Virus record (IMG/VR): IMGVR_UViG_3300020438_000036 | Span: 1 to 61,205 of that record | Length of the DNA stretch: 61,205 nt | Direction: 5' to 3' (one strand) | Source: a virus | Shown: positions 17,915 through 24,710 of the stretch, piece after piece | Layout: every line of letters starts with the position of its first letter | Numbering within the stretch: the stretch's first letter is position 1 | Made by a program: the position numbers and the translations under genes | Notes under the pieces: model-generated | Databases searched by the model: none | Seen by the model: the letters and a program-made list of their open reading frames with translations, nothing else | What the model was told of the DNA's origin: nothing

Positions 17915-18289
17915 TCATAATTTAACAAACGCAGAATTGGAAGAGGATGTTGCTGCATTTGCGGTAGTAGACTTAATAGTCTGTGTACCTTCAGGCGGCA
18001 ATATAATACCACTTCCAAAAACTTTGTTGTATTCACTCAGTAGTTCATTAACCGGCTCAATAACAAATCCTACATAAGATTTGTTAAGAGTGAGTCCGTC
18101 CTTGACTTTAGTATATGGAAGAAATGGTGCGATACCAATTCTTGCGGTAGCAGATGTTGGGTCTGCATAAGAACTTGCGATTTGACATACATTTTTAATT
18201 CTGTATGTATCCTCTCCATCCTCAGTTATTTCTCCCATTAACTCTTCGCCTGAGATCAGACGAATGACTTTTATATCGTTTATCGACAT
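17915..18289 (-). CDS. Sm-like small beta-barrel protein, paralogue A
   Basis: 124 residues. The N-terminal half (IKVIRLISGEELMGEITEDG) has the strand-turn-strand pattern of Sm/LSm folds: a basic first strand, then a GE(E/D)xxG turn. It resembles the protein at 34995-35381 (YKILRLKNGEDILGGMKGES). The C terminus is low-complexity Ala/Ser/Thr. It sits between small unknown genes and DNA polymerase. RNA or protein binding is possible; the function is not established. Confidence 0.72.
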   Translation of the reverse strand: MSINDIKVIRLISGEELMGEITEDGEDTYRIKNVCQIASSYADPTSATARIGIAPFLPYTKVKDGLTLNKSYVGFVIEPVNELLSEYNKVFGSGIILPPEGTQTIKSTTANAATSSSNSAFVKL

Positions 18290-18555
18290 TAGGACTCTTC
18301 GGTTGCTTCGGGTGCGCCAGGCGCTACTGGTTGAGGAACATTAACGAATGTTGATACCAACACTCTAAGGTTCTCTTCGGCAGACGCCAACTTCACTATC
18401 CATTTATCCATCTCTGCAACAAAGTCGCTATGTTCAGAAATTCCTGTCGGATTTGTGAAGTATACATTGAGATTGGCAATTGCCTCATCTCTTTCGTATT
18501 CATATTTACGGATTAATGCCCTTACAAAAGGACTATCAGCGTAGTTGTATTTCAT
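18289..18555 (-). CDS. Hypothetical helical protein
   Basis: 88 residues from the ATG at 18555 (MKYNYADSPFVRALIRKYEY). An in-frame start 36 nt further upstream would lengthen the overlap with the preceding gene from 20 to 56 nt and has no better ribosome-binding site, so I prefer the shorter form. Long amphipathic helices carry KYEYERDEAIANLNVYFTNP and KWIVKLASAEENLRVLVSTF; the tail is Pro/Ala-rich. No family recognised. Confidence 0.65.
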   Translation of the reverse strand: MKYNYADSPFVRALIRKYEYERDEAIANLNVYFTNPTGISEHSDFVAEMDKWIVKLASAEENLRVLVSTFVNVPQPVAPGAPEATEES

Positions 18556-18898
18556 AATCTTTTCCCTTTTCACGATACCATTTTTTTTCACTTTTAATGT
18601 GGTTTCTCAATAACTCTTTCAACTCTGAAGCCTCCGGAGTATCTCCTAACCATCGGACGATTCTTCTTTCGATATACCGCCACTCCATGTTAAGAACTCT
18701 TTGCACAACCTGAGGCTGTTCTTGCATCAGTTTTGTGTTGTTACAAATCAGTTCTATAATTCTTTGATTGGGAAGTGCTGGAGTCATTCTCACATCACCA
18801 AATGAATTCGATCTATTTTTAGTTCTATATAGAATCGGTTCTCCAGTTTCTTCATCTTTTCTTAGATGAACATCATACTTTACTTCTTGACTATCCAT
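18536..18898 (-). CDS. Hypothetical protein
   Basis: 120 residues with an extended N terminus (VHLRKDEETGEPILYRTKNR) and a helical C-terminal half (QRVLNMEWRYIERRIVRWLG) rich in Arg, Trp and Lys. It overlaps both neighbours by about 20 nt inside the hsp20-to-polymerase run. I recognise no domain; net basic character would allow nucleic acid contact. Confidence 0.65.
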   Translation of the reverse strand: MDSQEVKYDVHLRKDEETGEPILYRTKNRSNSFGDVRMTPALPNQRIIELICNNTKLMQEQPQVVQRVLNMEWRYIERRIVRWLGDTPEASELKELLRNHIKSEKKWYREKGKDYEIQLR

Positions 18899-19062
18899 TC
18901 CTTTTCTTCTTGAATTTCTGCGCGGCGAGTTTTAGAAGCCTTGATGATTTCCATCAGCACTTTTCGGGCGCGAACGCCAGCAGATTTATTTCCTCTCGCA
19001 AACTTCTCATTCTCAAATTTATATTGTTCTAATAAAACGATAAGTTGTTCATGCGTTTCCAT
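18880..19062 (-). CDS. Small basic histone H1-like protein
   Basis: 60 residues from the ATG at 19062 (METHEQLIVLLEQYKFENEK), which has a GGAG site 7 nt upstream; the longer frame to 19107 lacks one. The core FARGNKSAGVRARKVLMEI plus KASKTRRAEIQEEK matches short histone H1-like/Hc1-like proteins found in marine cyanophages and pelagiphages. It probably binds DNA or RNA non-specifically. Confidence 0.7.
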   Translation of the reverse strand: METHEQLIVLLEQYKFENEKFARGNKSAGVRARKVLMEIIKASKTRRAEIQEEKEWIVKK

Positions 19063-19116
19063 TGTAGTCTCCGGTAAATTATAGGGGGGATACAGAGTAT
19101 CCCCCACTACAATTAT

Positions 19117-19563
19117 TTAGTCCACCAGTAATTTGGGGGAACTTGTTATGTCAATAACTCTTGGTTTTTTCTCTTCTGGAACAACCAATTCTAGAGATAC
19201 TACCAAAAGACCATCAGTGATTGTGGCATCCACAACAACTAAATCTTTAGATAGAGTAAACTTCTTAACGAAGTCTCTAGATGCAATTCCTTTGTGAAGA
19301 TATTCTTGTTCCGGTTCTTGTGTTGACTTAGATCCAGATACAGTAAGTACATAGTTTTCATGTACTACAGAAAGATCTTCTTCTGAAAAGCCCGATACCG
19401 ATATTTCTATTCGATATAAGTTATCGACTTTAACGATATTGTAGGGCGGATAATTGTCCTGAGTTCCTTCCGTCATAGAATCTAATGTTCTAAACAAACT
19501 ATCAAATCCGATAGTTCTTTTCAAAAAGGGATCGAACTCAGCTAGGGTTCTCATTGTAACCAT
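19117..19563 (-). CDS. hsp20: Hsp20 small heat-shock chaperone (IbpA-like)
   Basis: 148 residues: N-terminal arm (FDPFLKRTIGFDSLFRTLDS), alpha-crystallin domain (YPPYNIVKVDNLYRIEISVS, then GFSEEDLSV, LTVSGSK, EYLHKGIASRDFVKKFTLSK) and a short tail lacking a clear IXI motif. It resembles IbpA-type proteins widespread in marine T4-like phages and presumably holds unfolded host or phage proteins. An AAGGAG site precedes the ATG. The upstream gap holds both a TTGACA/TATAGT promoter and a TATAAATA late box, so expression early and late is likely. Confidence 0.93.
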   Translation of the reverse strand: MVTMRTLAEFDPFLKRTIGFDSLFRTLDSMTEGTQDNYPPYNIVKVDNLYRIEISVSGFSEEDLSVVHENYVLTVSGSKSTQEPEQEYLHKGIASRDFVKKFTLSKDLVVVDATITDGLLVVSLELVVPEEKKPRVIDITSSPKLLVD

Positions 19564-19650
19564 TGTTATCTCCTTATATAAGCGAGTTATGTAATGTCTC
19601 CGACCATTGTCGCAAGACTAAGTGAGGACTCTTTACGCAATCCTCAATTA

Positions 19651-19658
19651 TATTTATA
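19651..19658 (-). promoter_or_regulatory. Late promoter TATAAATA before hsp20
   Basis: Exact late box about 88 nt before the hsp20 ATG, 3 bases downstream of the -10 element of the sigma70-type promoter at 19661-19689. Confidence 0.8.
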
Positions 19659-19660
19659 AC

Positions 19661-19689
19661 ACTATACAGGTTTATTTCTTACTTGTCAA
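19661..19689 (-). promoter_or_regulatory. Sigma70-type promoter (TTGACA-N17-TATAGT) for hsp20
   Basis: On the minus strand TTGACA occupies 19689-19684 and TATAGT 19666-19661, with exactly 17 nt between. The -35 overlaps the last codons of regA. Confidence 0.8.
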
Positions 19690-20090
19690 TTGGTTTGTTT
19701 TTTTCTTCCGATATTATATTTTGGAACCAATTCCCATTCGCTTTTATCTTTATGTGCGATAATTTTTATCTGAGACAATGGGGCAGGATCCATAACATCT
19801 TTCACTGGAACATCAACTAACTTCCATTCTTCTAATAAATTAACAATAGCATTTCTTCTTGCTCTATCATTATCAGAAAAGTCTGATGGTTTCCCATCTA
19901 ATTTGAATAATTCTTTGAAGTGGACAATGTAGTATTTTCCACGTTTATGTAGAATGTGGCAGGACTGATAAAGCTTCTTTTCTTTTTTAGAAGACACACC
20001 AATCCGTGTCAGAGTTTCTCGTATTTTGAGAAAGTCTTCTGGATCCTTTAGAGTCACCTCTACTAAGTCTTCTATATTGAGAAAATCCAC
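19686..20090 (-). CDS. regA: RegA translational repressor
   Basis: 134 residues. EVTLKDPEDFLKIRETLTRI, LYQSCHILHKRGKYYIVHFK and the C-terminal KSEWELVPKYNIG closely follow T4 RegA, which binds ribosome-binding sites of early mRNAs and represses their own translation and that of clamp-loader genes. It sits where T4 has it, immediately after gene 62. A 10-residue basic tail (RKKQTN end) extends beyond the T4 length. Confidence 0.95.
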   Translation of the reverse strand: MDFLNIEDLVEVTLKDPEDFLKIRETLTRIGVSSKKEKKLYQSCHILHKRGKYYIVHFKELFKLDGKPSDFSDNDRARRNAIVNLLEEWKLVDVPVKDVMDPAPLSQIKIIAHKDKSEWELVPKYNIGRKKQTN

Positions 20091-20091
20091 A

Positions 20092-20475
20092 TTATCCGCC
20101 TTTGTATAGTTTGCTTCTGATATATTCTAGTTGAGCACTAGATAAAATGGACATCGCTTCTTCAGCTTTTCTATTGCTGTACCCATAATATTCTTTGATT
20201 AAATCAATATCAGAATTGATTTCTTTCTTTGCCCAAGGAGAGAATCTCTTCCTTGGTCTAATACTATTTAGTAAATAATCAAATTGAAGTTTGTTGTCTG
20301 TCAAGGCATAACGGTTCATTTCATTCGCATACATGATAGTATCCATATAGTATGAGAATGTTTTATTTATCAAATATGGCTGGTAAGATTTCTCCCATAG
20401 TTCATCTTCGCTGTCTAAAAGGTTCTCTTTTGTATGAGACAGAGCTGGGACATAATCTTTAAATAGATCATACAT
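20092..20475 (-). CDS. 62: Clamp loader small subunit, T4 gp62
   Basis: 127 residues from the ATG at 20475, two bases after the gene 44 stop; an upstream ATG at 20490 would sit inside gene 44. The N terminus MYDLFKDYVPALSHTKENLL and LFD-type helical body (NKTFSYYMDTIMYANEMNRY, then RPRKRFSPWAKK) match gp62, the non-ATPase subunit that assembles with gp44 to load the gp45 clamp. It is shorter than T4 gp62 (187), as in other marine relatives. Confidence 0.9.
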   Translation of the reverse strand: MYDLFKDYVPALSHTKENLLDSEDELWEKSYQPYLINKTFSYYMDTIMYANEMNRYALTDNKLQFDYLLNSIRPRKRFSPWAKKEINSDIDLIKEYYGYSNRKAEEAMSILSSAQLEYIRSKLYKGG

Positions 20476-20476
20476 A

Positions 20477-21415
20477 TTATTTCCAATCACACTCGACCAT
20501 CAGTTCAGTCAAACACGCAACCATGTTAATTTCTTGATCTGCAACAAAAGCAGACTTGTGTTGATAATCAGCAATCGTAACCACAGCTTGTGGGATAGAT
20601 TGTGGTTCCATATAAGAATACAATCCATCATAGACTGTACGGAAGATTGTCGAAGGATCATTATCAAGATTATCGACAACCCACTTTCGCATATCGGTGA
20701 ACTTTCTATCCTTGAGAGTAGAACTCAATCTCTTAAGACTAGACTCACTGACATTAACTAGAATACCTTCATCTATCTCTCCGCCGACAGAGTATCGTTG
20801 AAGTTCGTTTAGAACTCTACGCCAATCGGGGTAATACTTGTTGATAAGTTCCAACAGAGATTTCTGTTTGTATTCAATACCTTCTTCTGCAAGAATGTTT
20901 TTGATTCTTTCATAGAATCCAGCAGAGAGTTTTGGTTTCTCTGATTTAGGAATCTTGAACTCCACTACCGAACACCGACTATGCAATGGATCGATAATTC
21001 GGTTGCGGAAGTTACAAGTAAGAATGAATCTACAGTTGCCCGCAAACTCTTCGATGAACCCACGCAGGGCTGGTTGTGTGGATTGTGGGTTCAGATAATC
21101 TGCCTCATCCAGAATCACACACTTACCTTCACCAGAGAATGACACTGTAGACGCATAGTGCCTTATTTTGGTTCTGAGAGTGTCTATATTTCCATCCTCA
21201 GACCCGTTTATCATAAGGTGATCCAAACCTACCTCTTTGCATAATATCTTCGCTACAGTCGTTTTACCGACGCCTGGCGCACCACTAAGAAGTAGGTTTG
21301 GAATTTCTTTGTTGGCCACAAACTCCCGAAAAGTATCTTTCAACTCTTCGGGGAGAATGCAGTCATCAATTGTTTGTGGACGATATTTCTCCACCCATAA
21401 TAATAAATCTTTCAA
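20477..21415 (-). CDS. 44: Clamp loader ATPase, T4 gp44
   Basis: 312 residues (T4 319). N terminus LLWVEKYRPQTIDDCILPEE is the RFC box; Walker A is LLSGAPGVGKTTVAKI, Walker B CVILDEADYL, sensor 1 RFILTCNFRNRI and the SRC motif HSRCSVVEF. A gp44-gp62 complex opens and loads the sliding clamp using ATP. Confidence 0.96.
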   Translation of the reverse strand: MKDLLLWVEKYRPQTIDDCILPEELKDTFREFVANKEIPNLLLSGAPGVGKTTVAKILCKEVGLDHLMINGSEDGNIDTLRTKIRHYASTVSFSGEGKCVILDEADYLNPQSTQPALRGFIEEFAGNCRFILTCNFRNRIIDPLHSRCSVVEFKIPKSEKPKLSAGFYERIKNILAEEGIEYKQKSLLELINKYYPDWRRVLNELQRYSVGGEIDEGILVNVSESSLKRLSSTLKDRKFTDMRKWVVDNLDNDPSTIFRTVYDGLYSYMEPQSIPQAVVTIADYQHKSAFVADQEINMVACLTELMVECDWK

Positions 21416-21426
21416 TAGACTTCACC

Positions 21427-22428
21427 TTAATTCTTCGATGATTGTTTACGGTCAAATCTCGCAAAAAGAGTCGAATTATTACGCAAGTTCGTTGCAAATG
21501 AATCCCAATTATTGCCAACTTTTGATCCCTTCTTATCGGCCATATACTTATCTAACCAATAGCAGACAAAATTAATACATGGACGGATCTGTTGCAAGGC
21601 AGTACCTTTTGCCTCACCCAAAAATGAATTAACTTTCCATTCATTGGTAATATGAGTGATACCATCTCTTATTGAGGTTCGATCTATGATGCAGTGTCCA
21701 AAATCCATTCCATCCAACCCTTTGAGCAACCTTTTATCTTCGGTGCCGAAGTGTTTCAGCATTAAGAGTGCTGCTGAAATCCAAGACTGATTCCACATTT
21801 CTGAGTTTTTGATTATTTTATCTAGGGCCTTAATCTCTTCCAAATAGACTCCGACCATCCCCGCCAGTACCGCAGATTTAGTATCATTGGAATTGAACTC
21901 ATCGGGGAAGTACAATTGGCACGCCTGAGACAATCCTGTAACAATTTGACCTTTCTTCAATTTCTCTGAAATAGGATTGTACCCATACATACCAGTTAAA
22001 ATTCCATACAACTTTTCATTGGTGCGCTCAAGGGCATCTGCTGAATCGAATGTGTTATATGAAGTCTTCATTCTCGACATACTATCAAAGTTATAAGTGA
22101 TTGTAAAAACCTTAGATGGTATTTTATCCGAACCGCCGACTTTCCAGTTTAGGGCCCGAGTATTTGAATCGAGCCTACAAATATATCCTGCTTTATATGG
22201 TTCTCCTTCAACTTCATCGTCTTTGGTTAACCTTGCAAGAAACACTACACAATGCTCGACCATTATTTTGGATAGATGTTTTTGTGCCTTTTTAAGTCTA
22301 CTTTCGGTATCTCTTTGCACAAAACACTCTGGCAAATTCTGATATTCGTCATAATCCATCCAACCAGAATCGAGTTCTTTTGATGGATCATAGATTTGTG
22401 GTATCTTTTCAATTTTTTGTTTTTTCAT
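21427..22428 (-). CDS. ParB-like fold protein between genes 45 and 44
   Basis: 333 residues. The N-terminal region (LPECFVQRDTESRLKKAQKH, HCVVFLARL, then GYICRLDSNTRALNWKVGGS) resembles ParB/Srx-type proteins with QR and D-x-N-T-R motifs; here the usual D-G-N/H-T-R is DSNTR. The C-terminal half is helical (GLSQACQLYFPDEFN onward). It interrupts the T4 order 45-44 and is presumably expressed with the clamp and loader. The family is seen in marine phages; function unproven. Confidence 0.6.
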   Translation of the reverse strand: MKKQKIEKIPQIYDPSKELDSGWMDYDEYQNLPECFVQRDTESRLKKAQKHLSKIMVEHCVVFLARLTKDDEVEGEPYKAGYICRLDSNTRALNWKVGGSDKIPSKVFTITYNFDSMSRMKTSYNTFDSADALERTNEKLYGILTGMYGYNPISEKLKKGQIVTGLSQACQLYFPDEFNSNDTKSAVLAGMVGVYLEEIKALDKIIKNSEMWNQSWISAALLMLKHFGTEDKRLLKGLDGMDFGHCIIDRTSIRDGITHITNEWKVNSFLGEAKGTALQQIRPCINFVCYWLDKYMADKKGSKVGNNWDSFATNLRNNSTLFARFDRKQSSKN

Positions 22429-22437
22429 AATTTTTCC

Positions 22438-23133
22438 TTAAATATCATACTGAGAATCTGATTCCAGAGTAATCCAATATTGAATTGGTCGAGTCTGATG
22501 TCTGAAAGTAGATATCGCATTACGAGATACACTCACATTGTAGTCGCCTTCAATCAACTTAAGATTCTCAGACTTGAAGTACATCTTGAAGTTAACATTG
22601 CTGTCCCCAACAGGCTCTTTTGCGATATCAGTTGTATCAGACTTCTTATCTAACGCAGTGAAAAATATCTCACCGCCTTCGGTGATCAATCCATAGTCTG
22701 GCAAAGAATTTATCGCAGCGACTTTCTGGATTGTCGCAAGAGTGGAACTCGGAAGAGTGACATTGATGTCGTACTCAGGAGTCGCCTTTACATCTTCTGG
22801 ATTATTCTTAGATCCTTCCATCGCAAACATAGTTGTAGGATGGATAATCGCACTCGGTTCTGCAGCCATGAACTTATAGGTCTTAGAACCATCAGCCATA
22901 ATTACAGAAGTGTCACCAAAGTTCAACTCAGGATATACCGCAAGGTTTCCCAAGAACCGAGGCAAATCATAGATGCCAAATTCTTCTGGAAACTCTTCTT
23001 CGATATCAGCAGTTGCGAGAATGTTTCGCATCACCGACATTGTTGCAATTCGATTATTACCAGTCAATAAAATTGAAGGGTTAATACCCGAAAAGTTCCT
23101 TAGTATAGTTTGAGTATCTTCACTAATCATCAT
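22438..23133 (-). CDS. 45: Sliding clamp, T4 gp45
   Basis: 231 residues (T4 228). ISEDTQTILRNFSGINPSIL is the conserved N-terminal strand-helix; EEFPEEFGIYDLPRFLGNLA and MADGSKTYKFMAAEP match gp45. The trimeric ring tethers DNA polymerase and, with gp55 and gp33, activates late promoters, which occur throughout this window. An alternative start one codon downstream cannot be excluded. Confidence 0.95.
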   Translation of the reverse strand: MMISEDTQTILRNFSGINPSILLTGNNRIATMSVMRNILATADIEEEFPEEFGIYDLPRFLGNLAVYPELNFGDTSVIMADGSKTYKFMAAEPSAIIHPTTMFAMEGSKNNPEDVKATPEYDINVTLPSSTLATIQKVAAINSLPDYGLITEGGEIFFTALDKKSDTTDIAKEPVGDSNVNFKMYFKSENLKLIEGDYNVSVSRNAISTFRHQTRPIQYWITLESDSQYDI

Positions 23134-23467
23134 TTAAATCTCCGTCATTGTCATGATTATAAAGGGCCAGCAGAGAGTAGTGTATGATCTTCATTAGATC
23201 TTTTCGCCACTCTTCAGTAGTTCCTTTCCTTCCATATCTCTGGGCATATTTCATTATATTCCCAATTAAAAATCCAGTTCCATGTCCAGAGTCAATAATG
23301 AACTCTGTCGATTGAAACTGGTTCTTAGAATAATGCATTGAATAGGTTTTGTCAATGTATATTTTAAGTTCTTTTAACAACTGATCTTCGTTGAACTTAT
23401 ACTCAACTGGACAATTGCTAATTTCTCCCAACTGTTGTTGGATTAGTTGATTTAATTCTGCCGACAT
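23123..23467 (-). CDS. DUF3310-like protein
   Basis: 114 residues. The C-terminal part (TEFIIDSGHGTGFLIGNIMK, then YAQRYGRKG and WRKDLMKIIHYSLLALYNHD) fits the small phage family DUF3310, in which a helix with G-N-x-x-K-Y precedes R-x-G-x-K-G. Some members are annotated as nucleotide kinases without good support. It overlaps the clamp start by 11 nt. Confidence 0.7.
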   Translation of the reverse strand: MSAELNQLIQQQLGEISNCPVEYKFNEDQLLKELKIYIDKTYSMHYSKNQFQSTEFIIDSGHGTGFLIGNIMKYAQRYGRKGTTEEWRKDLMKIIHYSLLALYNHDNDGDLNDD

Positions 23468-23476
23468 TCTTGATCC

Positions 23477-24646
23477 TTAAAACGCAGTGTCATTGTCAGA
23501 GGCATAGTCGGATCCTTCTGGAATCTGACCCTCGCACGAAGAGTCTTGAAACTCTTCATTAGGGTCACTAATCTTCTCAAAGAGATCGATGAATGATGCC
23601 TTAGTATCTTCATCAAAACGACTGACGCACAATTCAATAGACTTCATTTTGTTCTTGAAGATTGAGAAAGTCTCAATAATGTGAACCAGTCGGCGAGTAG
23701 AGATCAACTCATCACAACCGCCTTCCATGAAGGTCTTTCGAATCGCAGAAGCCCATACAGTCAAGTCTTCCGCGAACTCCGCGTCCTTCACGCCGAAGGA
23801 CTCTAGGTAGTTGTTGAGAATCTTCTTCTCAGTAACCTGAGTAGGATACTCCTGTTCGAAAGTAACCTTGAATCGCTCTAGGAACGCTTCGTTTAGGACA
23901 TTGGTTCCAATGAATCGTCCATCGTCGGATCCTTTACCTTTAGTGTTCGCAGTCGCAATGACAGTGAATCCCTTCTTAGGAATTACGAATCGGTTATCCT
24001 TCTTGAGAAAGACTCCCTTGCCGTCAATGATAGACTGAAGACACATAATCTTATTTGATGCAAGGTCAATCTCATCCAAGATAAGAACCGCGCCAGTTTC
24101 CATCGCCCGAACTACAGGGCCGGGAACAAATCGGATGTTTCCGTCCACTAGAGTCTTATCTCCTAGAAGATCCGATTCATCGGTTTCGACAGTTATCGGA
24201 ATGGTGATACACTCTCGCTTGAGTGCCGCACAAACTTGTTGAGCACCGTGAGTCTTACCATTTCCAGAAAGACCAGTGATGAAAACCGGATAGAACATCT
24301 TAGAACCTACGATGGTCTTAAGATCATTGTAGAATCCAAACTTAACAAAGTTAGGATCTTTTGCGGGAACCAGATTTTGTTCTAATGAGATATCAATAGA
24401 AGTTTCCTCAATAACCTTAGACACATTTTGAGTTTGAGTTGGAGGAGCTCCAGCAACGCTTTCGGGAAGTTGATATTTTCCATAAGAAACTTTCAGTTCC
24501 ATAGAACGCAACCATTTAGTACTAGAAGATCCAATCTTCTTAGCAGCAGCCTTGATTTGTCCGGAAGTTACAATCCCATCCACTGCTTCTTTTTGAAGAG
24601 TTTCTAGGAGAACTTTGCGGGTTTCTAGGTTTGCAGTACGAGGCAT
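23477..24646 (-). CDS. cobS: MoxR/CobS-like AAA+ ATPase
   Basis: 389 residues. An N-terminal SAP-like/linker segment precedes an AAA+ core: Walker A GLSGNGKTHGAQ, Walker B VLILDEIDLA, sensor 1 FTVIATANTKG and a CobS-like region (ETDESDLLGDKTLVDGNIRF). Marine T4-like phages carry this gene as 'cobS', by similarity to cobaltochelatase. Pairing with the VWA protein upstream fits a MoxR-VWA remodelling system; cobalamin synthesis is not implied. It has its own TTGACA/TAGAAT promoter. Confidence 0.9.
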   Translation of the reverse strand: MPRTANLETRKVLLETLQKEAVDGIVTSGQIKAAAKKIGSSSTKWLRSMELKVSYGKYQLPESVAGAPPTQTQNVSKVIEETSIDISLEQNLVPAKDPNFVKFGFYNDLKTIVGSKMFYPVFITGLSGNGKTHGAQQVCAALKRECITIPITVETDESDLLGDKTLVDGNIRFVPGPVVRAMETGAVLILDEIDLASNKIMCLQSIIDGKGVFLKKDNRFVIPKKGFTVIATANTKGKGSDDGRFIGTNVLNEAFLERFKVTFEQEYPTQVTEKKILNNYLESFGVKDAEFAEDLTVWASAIRKTFMEGGCDELISTRRLVHIIETFSIFKNKMKSIELCVSRFDEDTKASFIDLFEKISDPNEEFQDSSCEGQIPEGSDYASDNDTAF

Positions 24647-24678
24647 ATTTTCTCTCTCAGTTATTAATTCCAGTCTAT

Positions 24679-24707
24679 ATTCTAATCTATTCTTAGATCT
24701 TTGTCAA
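24679..24707 (-). promoter_or_regulatory. Sigma70-type promoter (TTGACA-N17-TAGAAT) for cobS and replication genes
   Basis: TTGACA at 24707-24702 and TAGAAT at 24684-24679 on the minus strand, 17-nt spacer, 33 nt before the cobS ATG. No promoter-sized gap follows until hsp20, so it may serve cobS through regA. Confidence 0.8.
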
Positions 24708-24710
24708 GGG

